From assembly GCF_036088315.1 (NCBI RefSeq), contig NZ_CP107996.1, positions 1,426,001 to 1,490,000 of the forward strand: a stretch of 64,000 nt of DNA, given 5' to 3'. Shown piece after piece: positions 29,601-36,875 of the stretch. The position numbers were made by a program, and so were the translations under genes. The notes beneath the pieces were generated by a model. It did no database searches. It was not told where the DNA came from and saw only the letters and a program-made list of their open reading frames with translations. The stretch is from Streptomyces sp. NBC_00344. GTDB taxonomy: Bacteria; Actinomycetota; Actinomycetes; Streptomycetales; Streptomycetaceae. Positions within the stretch are counted from its first letter, which is position 1, and each line of letters opens with the position of its first letter.

Positions 29601-30623
29601 CTGCCCGGCGAGCTGTCCGACGCGGTGTGGGTGAATCCTGCCCGACTCCTGCTCGCCTATCTGCGCTCACCCGACGCATCGCGCTGGCAGCACAGGGCCG
29701 AAGCCGCTGCCGCCGGGCTGTTCGGGACGGAGGGCGTCCGTGCCACTGTCCTCGGGGCCGATGGTGTCGGAGCGGGCATCCAACAGGCGCTTCGCGGTGC
29801 GACGGTCTCGGGATCTGCAGGGCCGATCCGGTTGATCCACGGACAGGATGCCTCCGGCTGCCGGCTGGTCCTGGTCGCGGACGGCAGGCGCACCCCACCG
29901 GTGTGGTCGGGGCTCGCGGTAGTGGACGACAGCGCGGCGGCACTGGCCGACATGCAGGCTCATCGACGCCGCTGGCGGGGCTGGCTGTACTGGAGCAACG
30001 TGCTGCAGTTCCTGGATCACGGCGGCGGTGACAGCGTGCAGCTCGCCAGCAGCCTCCTCGACGGCTTCACCGCCGAGGTACTCACCGTGACCGGCGGCGA
30101 GGGATGGCTGCTCTCCACCACGGTCAAAACTCCGGCCGCGGAGGCCCCACCGGCCCTCACCCCGACGACGGCCGCGGTGGAGGTCGGTGCCGTCCGCGAC
30201 GGTGACCAGGCCGCTACGCTGGCTCGCTCGCCTGTGGTGCCAGCGGCCGGAAAGGATCCGGCGTGGGACCAGGTGCTGAAATATCTCGATGAGGAGGAGA
30301 CCGGCCTCGTCGACCTCGCCCGGGCACTCGCCGACGCGGGCGTTCATGCCCCTCGGGACGGCTACGAGCTCGATGAGCGGGGCTGGCAGGCGGAGCTGGC
30401 TTGGCCCTCCGTACGAATCGGGGTGGTCCTGGCCCCCCGAACCAGCGGGACGGAACAGGTTCCGGAGCCCGACTACGAGTCCGTCGACCGGGACCGGGCG
30501 TTCACGGCAGCCGGCTGGGACGCCCGCCCGGCCGCGGACTGGGATGCCGACGAGCTGATCGCCCGGGTGACCGGCCGGAACCGGAACGACGACAGCACCG
30601 ACAACGGGGAGCACGGACGATGA
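23685..30623 (+). CDS. Giant DEAD-box helicase with DUF1998 and Vsr-like nuclease domain (DruE/MrfA-like)
   Basis: A 2312-residue protein. Residues 70-260 hold the N-terminal helicase lobe: TTGTGSGKTESFLIP (about 102-115), LLYPMNALATDQ and VVLDEFHTYDGAQG (about 223-236). The C-terminal lobe is at about 1095-1150: SCTPTLELGIDIGD, then YVQRAGRAGRRTGNALV. Cysteine pairs near 525, 642, 990-1015, 1445-1475 and 1575 suggest zinc sites. DUF1998 ends with CACREKGLDGCHQCLLRR (about 1747-1764). At about 1805-1926 comes RPDILLER, VAVYLDGFSYHA and RTDLRGEGTRVFQLTYDDV, matching Vsr/DUF559-type PD-(D/E)XK folds. The remaining 380 residues are unassigned. The motifs match YprA/MrfA and Druantia DruE more than DrmA. 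The gene starts at a GTG after AAAGGGGA, 97 bases past the TOPRIM gene, and overlaps the next gene by ATGA. DNA unwinding with cleavage of phage DNA is the likely role. Confidence 0.82.
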   Translation: MKPTMAAAQLRGSLTQYLTTTYALADEDTRRALERFLDHPETGIFRGPYLRIRTPFHRADDGWQRDLEWTGGFPGFTPHRHQAKAWSRLSTLRGPAQPTLVTTGTGSGKTESFLIPILDHCRRQQAQGNRGIKAVLLYPMNALATDQAGRIAEYLSRPELAQVTAGLYIGDRPDTDFRRVMTRREEMRLTPPDVLITNYKMLDLLLQRGEDRPLWENADLTYVVLDEFHTYDGAQGTDVAMLLRRLAASTGASRPGRPLGSICPVATSATLGEGTADKESGGILDVASRVFAMQFSADAVIGEERMSAEEFTGAVDYELPEPPTPQEVITFSGGPGVEAQPDLLDLDRLAARMLGRSGLDPFRLGRLLKRHDFTLGVLSLLGGEPLDEWGLRDRLARFGYAWGRTARENPQLVLQALSRFVALLSAARDPDSDERRPLPLLHIEAHLWVRPVTRVLRGVGPSPEFRWYEDDRTAARRAALNTAPLADEEPDGVSGGRSSARRPQPLPGTDTAVRPAEVHLPAVYCRNCGRSGWASLSPEADPQRLVMAQDRIWRAAVGRDKRRIRYFISATRRERQQVLDALTGARPSDGGVDPLSVVVLDGGQGTYRLPAAADSDELIDAWFTLALLDKKTADRAAKDDRCPACHTDNSIRFLGTAQAALASATVTQLFTGGDIALVPEERKTLLFNDSTQDAAHRAGYVANASYKFSLRSLLAHNLDESGAPTALNDLIGHVLESVDDPEALAAVVPPDLHDEPGVDRLLSGRGTGDARTWKLIGERLAFATVMEFGLRSRMGRTLELTRTAAAEVVVDQPSRVTDVARDIHLSLPGQLLVTGGLPTPERYLAYVRGLLERLRLRGAVHHRWLHTWMKEAGTNRYLISGRRPDGMPAFPNGVAPPRFLLDGQKDRSEFDAVTGRLGWYQDWTRRCLGLDTAGATECLRRLLPALADERVLAARTTSDRQTRIYGLQPGHIQAQLLDDSVVNKAFVGCEDCGWQQVMAPERRTRWYGHPCPRYRCKGMLKAPQPGMPGSGSSVSGFGSAVRERDYTGDYYRRLYLTGGTFRVVTAEHTGMLSRPERERVERGFKAGTHYTDPNVLSCTPTLELGIDIGDLSAVLLGSLPAGPANYVQRAGRAGRRTGNALVVAFGGRKARDLYYLDEPREMIAGTILPPGCYLSAVEILRRQYTARLLDLAARGALFTSDGERLAPVPRLSSALFGTTGWCQDLADAAQTHGAALVEEFLGLFPNGSGPDVSADAEVSEHAAGELKAYATEGIVRAFQEAEEDWTGRREELRRRIAAIDEAAGLLVKTDTVQDRERRELLAERRGAGDLLRELSQSSAHGTLVELGLLPNYSLTDTTTQLEATLYWTETPDDEEGARAGKPDGEAPGKVYRSETRDYERSRKLALTELAPGNSFYVNGYRHVVRALDVGTPDRRAWSVWRLCPSCGYARTHQNAKNDTSPCPRCGGREIADAGCVQYVLQPRRVISRDKRDDARVRDDRDERDRRRYAVLTTVDIDPERIAPGSWRHETAVFGVDFTRQAKIRTFNLGLDREEGSSTVPFAGADVRLNPFYVCTSCGGATAEGHPVVDVPQHALTASGATSTAAAAHHLLWCPRRRVKGASAAGDGGQPSNGQDVPLLLAHELGTEAVRVLLPASVARAKERLASFTAALFTGIAAQYGGDPDHIDIAEATMPDHAGADGSDWPRRFLVIYDRLPGGTGYLHRLASAAGFRDVLLKAREVIESCACREKGLDGCHQCLLRRVPASDYDKVSRNEVRQMLDDLLGGDGECWRTSPVETTRHIPLERQAESDLEIMFIDTLQDWAKLSDSQAAADAYTTSAGTYALDLRLTATDGSTVSWRVSQQRALDGTRPDILLERLDAPGPRVAVYLDGFSYHATPEHNRLADDAAKRTDLRGEGTRVFQLTYDDVKEWRERVRDTGYTGGSPVDPVWEPYGTDARNQARDYYSRVGNGLPGELSDAVWVNPARLLLAYLRSPDASRWQHRAEAAAAGLFGTEGVRATVLGADGVGAGIQQALRGATVSGSAGPIRLIHGQDASGCRLVLVADGRRTPPVWSGLAVVDDSAAALADMQAHRRRWRGWLYWSNVLQFLDHGGGDSVQLASSLLDGFTAEVLTVTGGEGWLLSTTVKTPAAEAPPALTPTTAAVEVGAVRDGDQAATLARSPVVPAAGKDPAWDQVLKYLDEEETGLVDLARALADAGVHAPRDGYELDERGWQAELAWPSVRIGVVLAPRTSGTEQVPEPDYESVDRDRAFTAAGWDARPAADWDADELIARVTGRNRNDDSTDNGEHGR

Positions 30624-32863
30624 ACACCTCGGGCGTGACACTGCGCTTGCTCGACAAGGCCGACAAGGAGATCCTCAAGCTCCCCCGCACGGTCAAGGGC
30701 GCCTTCTTCGACTTCCAACACAAGTTCAAGACGAACCCGCACACCACCGGCCTCAAGCTCCAGCATCTCAAAGGTGACACCAGGCTGTGGTCGGCGCGCG
30801 TCAGCGACGACTACCGCGCCCTGTTGATCAGGCTCGCCGACGACGACTGGCTGATCGTCTCCGTCAAGCACCGCAAGGACGTCTACGATCGGCTGTCCGC
30901 CGGCGTCAACCATGTCACCGGCGGCATCGAGTACGTCGATCTCGAGGTGGTCGAAGACAGCGTCCTGCGACGCCTTCCCGCCCCGCCCTCGGCCCCTGTC
31001 GTCGCACCCGAACCGGCCAAACCGCCGGAGCTCTTCGCGGACTGGTCCGACACCGAGCTGTCGGACCTCGGCGTCGCGGAACCGTTACTGCCGGTGATCC
31101 GGACTCTCACCACCGAGGACCAGCTGCTCGGACTGATCGAGTACGCCCCTCAGCTCACGGGCGAGGTGCTGCTCGCACTCTTCGACGGCAGGTCGTTCGA
31201 CGAGGTACTCGACCAGGTCACGACGCCCGTCGCCGCGGCCGAGCCGGTCGACCCGGCGGACTTCAAGGCCGCGGCCCAACGCCCGGCCACGGTGGTGACC
31301 ACCTCTGACGAAGACCTCCGGGAAGCGCTGGAGGGTGGCGACTTCGGCCGCTGGAAGGCCTTCCTTCACCCCACGCAGACCAAACTCGTCGAGCGACGCT
31401 ACTCGGGACCGGCACGGGTCGGGGGTGGCCCCGGCACGGGCAAGACTATCGTCGCCCTGCACCGGGTGCGCCATCTCGTTCGGCAGCTGCCGCCCGGTCG
31501 TGACAAGCCGGTCCTCCTGACCACGTACAACAAGAACCTCGCCGCGGATCTGCGCTCTCGCCTGCTGGAGTTGGGCGGCGAGGAGCTCGTGGCCAGGGTG
31601 GATGTGAGCCATGTCGACCAACTGGCACTGCGCACGGTACGCGAGGCCGAACCCGGCAGCGGCAAGCAGGCGATGGACGATAGTCAGGCCGTACGTGAGT
31701 GGCGCGCCCTGCTGGACGAGTTGGGCGAGGACACCTGGGACCCCGAGTTCCTGCACGATGAATGGACTCAGGTGATCCTGGGTCAGGCCGTCGCCACCCG
31801 CGCCGACTACTTCCGTGCCCGCCGTGCCGGGCGCGGCCGAAGCGTCACCCGCGGTGAGCGTGCCGAGATCTGGCAGCTCGCCGAGCGCTTCACCCAGCGA
31901 CTGGACCGTCTCGGACGTCAGACCTGGGACCAGGTCGCCGAGCGTGCCGCTCGGCTGGAAATGGGACGTGAGCACCGCATCCTCTCGATCGCACGTCAGC
32001 GGGAGGAGGCAGGAGGCCTCGCCAATGTCCATCTCCAGGACGGGTCAGCTGGCTGGCTGCGCTATCGCTACCGGCACATCATCGTGGACGAGGCGCAGGA
32101 CCTGCGCCCCGCCCATTGGAAGATGCTTCGCGCGATGGCGCCGCGTGAGGCCAACGACCTGTTCCTCGTCGGCGACACCCACCAGCGCATTTACAAGAAC
32201 CAAGTGACGCTGGGAAGCCTTGGGATCAATATTCGCGGGCGGTCGTCCAAGCTGAGCCTGAGCTACCGCACCACGCGCCAGATCCTGCGCTCCGCTCTCG
32301 ACGTTCTGGGTGAGACGGCATACGACGACCTCGATGGCAGCCAGGAGACACTGGCCGGTTACCGGTCCGTGCTCAGCGGAAAGCAGCCGGCGGGGCACTC
32401 ATTCGCGGACTGGGCCCAGGAGCGTGAAGGTATCGCTGCGCTCATCAAGGAATGGGACGACAACCCGGAGTTGAGCATCCCGCACGAACAGATCGCGATC
32501 TGTGTGCCGACAAACCAGATGGCTGCCGAGGTCGGCTACACACTCGGGCTGCAAGGCATTCGTCCGGTTGAGATCCGGGCCGACGGGCCCCACGGCGACG
32601 GCGGAGTGCACATCGGCACGATGTTCCGGTTCAAGGGGCTGGAGTACCAGCGAATGATCATCGGCGGCGTCACGGACGGTTTGGTTCCGCGGGATGCGGT
32701 CAACCTGTTGCGCACCAGTGATCCAGTGCGCTTCCGCCATGAGATGCAACGAGCCCGCTCCCTGCTGTTCGTCGCAGCCACACGGGCCCGGGACAGTGTG
32801 GACGTCTTCTGGCACGGCACGCCCAGTCCGTTCCTGGGGCCCTCACTGACGGGGAAGAGGTAG
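30620..32863 (+). CDS. RelE-like domain fused to UvrD-type SF1 helicase
   Basis: A 747-residue protein whose ATG overlaps the upstream stop (ATGA), so it is coupled to the giant helicase. Residues 5-95 have the RelE/ParE toxin-fold pattern: LKLPRTVKGAFFDFQHKF, GLKLQHLKGDTRLWSARV, DDYRALLIR and VSVKHRKDVYDRL. A linker of about 150 residues leads to a UvrD/Rep-like helicase with GGGPGTGKTIVALHR (about 268-282), HIIVDEAQDLRPAHW (about 486-500), LVGDTHQRIYK, LSYRTTRQI, TMFRFKGLEYQRMI and FVAATRARD. Such RelE-UvrD fusions recur in actinobacterial defence loci. Whether the RelE part retains mRNA cleavage activity or only binds nucleic acid is not known. Confidence 0.85.
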   Translation: MNTSGVTLRLLDKADKEILKLPRTVKGAFFDFQHKFKTNPHTTGLKLQHLKGDTRLWSARVSDDYRALLIRLADDDWLIVSVKHRKDVYDRLSAGVNHVTGGIEYVDLEVVEDSVLRRLPAPPSAPVVAPEPAKPPELFADWSDTELSDLGVAEPLLPVIRTLTTEDQLLGLIEYAPQLTGEVLLALFDGRSFDEVLDQVTTPVAAAEPVDPADFKAAAQRPATVVTTSDEDLREALEGGDFGRWKAFLHPTQTKLVERRYSGPARVGGGPGTGKTIVALHRVRHLVRQLPPGRDKPVLLTTYNKNLAADLRSRLLELGGEELVARVDVSHVDQLALRTVREAEPGSGKQAMDDSQAVREWRALLDELGEDTWDPEFLHDEWTQVILGQAVATRADYFRARRAGRGRSVTRGERAEIWQLAERFTQRLDRLGRQTWDQVAERAARLEMGREHRILSIARQREEAGGLANVHLQDGSAGWLRYRYRHIIVDEAQDLRPAHWKMLRAMAPREANDLFLVGDTHQRIYKNQVTLGSLGINIRGRSSKLSLSYRTTRQILRSALDVLGETAYDDLDGSQETLAGYRSVLSGKQPAGHSFADWAQEREGIAALIKEWDDNPELSIPHEQIAICVPTNQMAAEVGYTLGLQGIRPVEIRADGPHGDGGVHIGTMFRFKGLEYQRMIIGGVTDGLVPRDAVNLLRTSDPVRFRHEMQRARSLLFVAATRARDSVDVFWHGTPSPFLGPSLTGKR

Positions 32864-32944
32864 AGGCCGACCTCACTCAGATCCGACTGGGCCGGCGGAC
32901 GACCTTGACAGCATGCCGAAAGGGAGCGGTGATGAGCGTGTGGC

Positions 32945-35806
32945 TCAGACAACTCCGGTGATCTTGAATGCAGCCCAGAACAGCGGGTTCTCGGCGACCT
33001 GTTGATCAAGGTGGCTCCGCCAGTCCGGGAGCATCGCGTCGATGGCTGATTCGGCGACGCACACCGCACCCGCCTCGGAGGACGCTCGCCACCGGTGTCC
33101 ACGTAGGTAGCGGATGGTATCGGCGTAAGCGGTGTTGGAGTCCGCGCCGACGCCAAGGTGTGCGTGGAGCACAGCGGAGAACACTACGCCTTGCAGGTCA
33201 GTGATGTCCCACAGGGTAGAGATGACGGCTTTCGCGCCGCGGGCGAGAAACGCGGACTCGATGCTACGCAAGGTTTGCACGGTACGGCCGGTGCTTTCGT
33301 GCGTGCCCGTTCTGCAAGCGTTCAGGATGACCAGGTCGACGCTGGAGAAGAATCCGTCCGCGAGGACCCCGCTGGAAGTGAGCGTGGCCATCCCAAGTGA
33401 GCCGCCGTGCAGAGCGAGTCCTGCAGCCCAGCGATTCGGGTGTGTTAGGCCGTGTGCCGCCACGTGGACGATCCGGGCCATGGGCATCATGTGCAGAGCG
33501 CGGGCCGGGGTCGCATCCTCCTGCGTGAGAACCTCCACACTGTCGTGAAGACCTGCGATCACGTGGGCTTCGCACAAGGGCCCGCCGATCAGCTCGAGGC
33601 CAGGGAGGTGACCACCGCCGTGTGCCACCACCAGCACCTCGATCACGGCTGCTTGCCGCTGGGATCTCTCGATGGCGGACACGAGTCGAGCTGTAGGGGC
33701 ATAGACCACCTGCTCGAAAGCATCGACCAAAGTAGAGGTGCGGGCGCTGTCGAGCGGAGCTGCGTGGAGGGGCAATAGCTCCATCGGAGCCGTGGGGCTG
33801 AGCACCAGCCGACGGAACTCACGGGGGGCGGCCGTCTCGATGATGGCTCGTGCCAGCCCACCGCACTCGGCGACCAACTGCTCCAGGTAGTCGTGCCACA
33901 CACGTCGAGGGTGATCCGGTGCTTGCCGCGCCCATTGATCGACCGCGCCCGCGAAAGGCCCCAGGGGGAATTCCTCACACGACACCAGATCGAAGTGCGG
34001 GTGGCCCGCACGGGTCCGGCACACGGCGAGCTGAAGGGTTCCGTGCCGGTTGATGAGGTGGACGAACGCCGTTTGTTCGTCCACAGAGGGCATGTCTGCG
34101 CGTCCAGTCGACCGCGCCTTGCCGACTCTTCGCCCCGTCGCCGCCCGGAGGAGTTCAAGAGTGCGCTGCCTGCCCTCGGCAGCGGCCTGCAGCTCCGCGT
34201 CTCCCTCCGGCGGGCTGTTCCCGTCTAGCAGGCCGGCGGCATGCCGAGAACGTACCCAGGCGAGGTGACGTGCGGATGCCATGAAGGATTCGTACTCGGC
34301 GGCGTCGGACTCCAGGACGAGCTCGTCATGAATGTCCTCGCCCTTCGCGGTTTCACAGGTCCGGAAGGCGACCTCTGCGGCCTGATCGTGCCCCTCAAAA
34401 GCGATCCTCTGCCTTATCGTCTGCGCCTCGTCCCCGATCAGCCGACGGAGCGCTGCGATCGCGGCATCCTTGGCTTGGGCGCACACCTCTTCCGGCAGAC
34501 CGAGCCGGATGCTGCCCACGGCCCTGAGCTCACCGTCGCCGACAAGCCGGATGATGCTGAGGCGGGCATAACCAACGGTCGCAAGATGCAGTAGTTCCCA
34601 AGCGTGCTCCACCCAGGAGAGGGAGTAGGTGTACGGAGCCCGGAACGGAGGGTCGGGGTCGGCCGGAAGCGTGGGGAACTCGAACCACAGCCTCAGACCG
34701 TCACCGTAGTCCTCGACTCCGATGCCATACCGTGTTGGCGGCTCCATCAACTCCCGCACGGCCGCGATGTGCGTGTCCGTCTCCACTGTGGCCAGCCAGA
34801 CGGGGTGAGGACCTGCCTGTCTGTGGAGGAAGCGGGTTCCGCACGTAATGATTTCCTCGGACATCCAGTCGGGCACCGAGGAGTTCCGGGCGACGGAATC
34901 CGGTTGCCACAACAAAGCGTCATCTGGACTCAGTTCGGCTCGATGCATGCCCCAGCCCGCCCGAAGGCACTCCTCTCCGTACCGTTCATCCTCCGTCATG
35001 GGCACGATCAGCTTGAGCTCATGTGCCGTGAGGAGAGAAAATAGCTGCCCCATCTGTGCATCCCACGCGTCGAGGTCCCTGCGTAAACCCGTCAAGAGTT
35101 CTGGTGAGAGGTCCCTGACGCGATGCACGGTGTCTTCCAGATCGACCCGGTGGTGCCAGCGCTTCACGACCTCCGTGAGGTCCGGCCTGTCAGCCAGCCC
35201 CGGCCTCGTGCTCAGAAAAGGATCAGGGAGGGTGATCTTCATCAAGCCTCTGGTGACGAGGAACTGCGCGCACACCTTCGCCGTTCCGGTGGCGGACTCG
35301 TGCAGGAGATCCGGGGGCAGGAAGGCGAAGGGATCCTCAGCGTTTTCCAGAACGGTGTCGACAAGCCGGTCGTCCTCATGGCACCAGACCGCCGTGAGTA
35401 CGTCGCGGACCTTCTCCGGTGAGTATTTCGACAGCCGTCGTCCCGCCCACAACTCGATCAGCAAGGCATGGAGTCCGCCCACGTCCCACCACCGTTCCCA
35501 CGGCACACCATCTCTGCGAACCGTGTGCAGGACAGGCATGACCAGGTCGCAGGCCACCATCGATCCGGGAACCTCTGGGAGGACGAGGCCGGTCGATCGG
35601 AGCTGATCGCCGATGGTCTGCGGAGAGCTGCACCCGATGTCCTCCGTTGCGATCCGGGTCAACACGGTGGCAAGCGTCAGTTGATCATCCGCGACCCACG
35701 AGGGGAACATGTCGGAACGGCAGGTCTCAGGTCTGAGTTTGTGGCAGACCCGCGCTGCAAGGCCGTCGACCCATGTGGTGCGCATTCGAAGCAGATGGTC
35801 CCGCAT
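32945..35806 (-). CDS. CHAT-domain (caspase-HetF-associated) protease
   Basis: A 953-residue protein. The N-terminal two thirds are not recognisable: largely helical, with a WEFP-type beta segment and no membrane segments. The C-terminal 300 residues are a CHAT domain: LVLSPTAPMELLPLHAAP, IVHVAAHGLTHP with catalytic His about 785, LVILNACRTGTHES with catalytic Cys about 831, and the typical FLARGAKAVISTLWDITD. CHAT proteases act as caspase-like executioners, as in the Craspase TPR-CHAT protein. I start at the ATG at 35804-35806 behind GGGGAGG; a TTG at 35869 is in frame but unlikely. It is convergent with the RelE-UvrD gene and divergent from DUF6338. No obvious substrate gene is adjacent, so its partner is unknown. 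Confidence 0.87.
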   Translation of the reverse strand: MRDHLLRMRTTWVDGLAARVCHKLRPETCRSDMFPSWVADDQLTLATVLTRIATEDIGCSSPQTIGDQLRSTGLVLPEVPGSMVACDLVMPVLHTVRRDGVPWERWWDVGGLHALLIELWAGRRLSKYSPEKVRDVLTAVWCHEDDRLVDTVLENAEDPFAFLPPDLLHESATGTAKVCAQFLVTRGLMKITLPDPFLSTRPGLADRPDLTEVVKRWHHRVDLEDTVHRVRDLSPELLTGLRRDLDAWDAQMGQLFSLLTAHELKLIVPMTEDERYGEECLRAGWGMHRAELSPDDALLWQPDSVARNSSVPDWMSEEIITCGTRFLHRQAGPHPVWLATVETDTHIAAVRELMEPPTRYGIGVEDYGDGLRLWFEFPTLPADPDPPFRAPYTYSLSWVEHAWELLHLATVGYARLSIIRLVGDGELRAVGSIRLGLPEEVCAQAKDAAIAALRRLIGDEAQTIRQRIAFEGHDQAAEVAFRTCETAKGEDIHDELVLESDAAEYESFMASARHLAWVRSRHAAGLLDGNSPPEGDAELQAAAEGRQRTLELLRAATGRRVGKARSTGRADMPSVDEQTAFVHLINRHGTLQLAVCRTRAGHPHFDLVSCEEFPLGPFAGAVDQWARQAPDHPRRVWHDYLEQLVAECGGLARAIIETAAPREFRRLVLSPTAPMELLPLHAAPLDSARTSTLVDAFEQVVYAPTARLVSAIERSQRQAAVIEVLVVAHGGGHLPGLELIGGPLCEAHVIAGLHDSVEVLTQEDATPARALHMMPMARIVHVAAHGLTHPNRWAAGLALHGGSLGMATLTSSGVLADGFFSSVDLVILNACRTGTHESTGRTVQTLRSIESAFLARGAKAVISTLWDITDLQGVVFSAVLHAHLGVGADSNTAYADTIRYLRGHRWRASSEAGAVCVAESAIDAMLPDWRSHLDQQVAENPLFWAAFKITGVV

Positions 35807-35946
35807 TAGTCGTCCCGGCCTCCCCGGCAGTGAGCACTCGCCACGCCAGTATGTCTGCGGTACCCACAAGTCTTCGCGGGATCAGGGGTCATCAGGCCAT
35901 CGGGTCGCGAAGATCCTGCACCCGCTGTTCGGAAGGGCATACGACG

Positions 35947-36705
35947 ATGCCGCACGCACCCACCACGGTCACCCAGGTCGTGATCGTTCTTCTTCTGGTA
36001 CTCCCCGGCGTGACCTATCAGTTCGTCCGCGAACGAGCCCGCGGTCCGGTCCCGGGTCACAGAGACCTCGGAGAGCGCATACTCCGAGCTGTGACCGCGG
36101 GTATCGCTCTCGACACCCTTTACGTCCTGCTCGCCGGCCCGTGGTTGGTGCACCTCGTCTACGACCGTCGCCGGGGCTGGACCGGCGCGGCCGACAACCT
36201 TCGCATCGCCGCGCTGACGGCGACAACCCTGTTGATCGTGATGCCGGCCGCTGCCGCCTGGCTCACCTCATGGCTGGGCTCACGAGGAAGCCGGTCCACC
36301 TACGACCCGATCCCCACAGCATGGGACAAGGTCTTCCAGCGTCGGAGCCACTGTCTGGTACGCGCTCGCATGAAGAGCGGTCTCTGGGTGGGCGGGTATT
36401 ACGGGGAAAGATCCTATACCTCTGGCTACCCGGAAGCCGCAGACCTGTACCTGCAGACCACATGGGCCATGTCCGGCGCCGGACTGTTCGAACATCCACT
36501 GCCGCGTTCCGGCGGGATATATATTCGGATGAATGATGTGGAGTTCCTCGACTTCGTCGAGGTACCTCCCGGGGCCGAAGAGGGAGACACGGCAAGTGAC
36601 CGAGACACGACCACAGTTGGATCCCAACGGGAAGAGGGGGTACCGGCCCGTCGGCAGTCGGCCCGAGCCGACGCAGGCTCCGCCGACGCCGCCTCCGGTC
36701 GCTGA
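35947..36705 (+). CDS. DUF6338 family membrane protein
   Basis: A 252-residue protein starting at an ATG with GGAAGG nine bases upstream. Three hydrophobic segments lie at about residues 9-25, 45-70 and 90-112. A cytosolic part follows with the DUF6338 pattern: TAWDKVFQRR, LVRARMKSGLWVGGYYGE, SGYPEAADLYLQTTW and YIRMNDVEFLDFVE. The C-terminal 45 residues are low-complexity and overlap the next small gene. DUF6338 proteins are common next to phage-defence genes in actinobacteria, but no biochemical function is known. A membrane-bound accessory or effector is possible. Confidence 0.75.
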   Translation: MPHAPTTVTQVVIVLLLVLPGVTYQFVRERARGPVPGHRDLGERILRAVTAGIALDTLYVLLAGPWLVHLVYDRRRGWTGAADNLRIAALTATTLLIVMPAAAAWLTSWLGSRGSRSTYDPIPTAWDKVFQRRSHCLVRARMKSGLWVGGYYGERSYTSGYPEAADLYLQTTWAMSGAGLFEHPLPRSGGIYIRMNDVEFLDFVEVPPGAEEGDTASDRDTTTVGSQREEGVPARRQSARADAGSADAASGR

Positions 36706-36736
36706 GCGGGACACCGGCACGGCCGACGAAGAGTGA
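36596..36736 (+). CDS. Small Pro-rich protein overlapping the DUF6338 gene
   Basis: A 46-residue frame beginning with GTG at 36596-36598, nine bases after AGGGAG. It overlaps the end of the DUF6338 gene by 110 bases in another frame. The product starts MTETRPQLDPNGKRGYRPVG and has a PPTPPP stretch, with no membrane segment. The good ribosome-binding site and the low-complexity nature of the overlapping DUF6338 tail favour a real gene, probably a partner of DUF6338. Function unknown. Confidence 0.5.
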   Translation: MTETRPQLDPNGKRGYRPVGSRPEPTQAPPTPPPVAERDTGTADEE

Positions 36737-36875
36737 CGTGAGGCGTCCGTCCCGCGGAACCGTTGCACCTTCACCACGGCCCGGATCAGGGTTCGCCCGC
36801 GTCACCCCGGCAGCCGGCCACGTGGCGGTGGATCGCCTCCGTGGCGAGGATGGCACCGAGACCGTGACCACGCCA

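Noticed and set aside
23685..30623. Calling the giant helicase DrmA/DrmB outright
   Set aside because: The LYPMNALATDQ and DEFHTYDGAQGTDV motifs are closer to YprA/MrfA and DruE. A fused DrmA-DrmB origin is kept only as a hypothesis.
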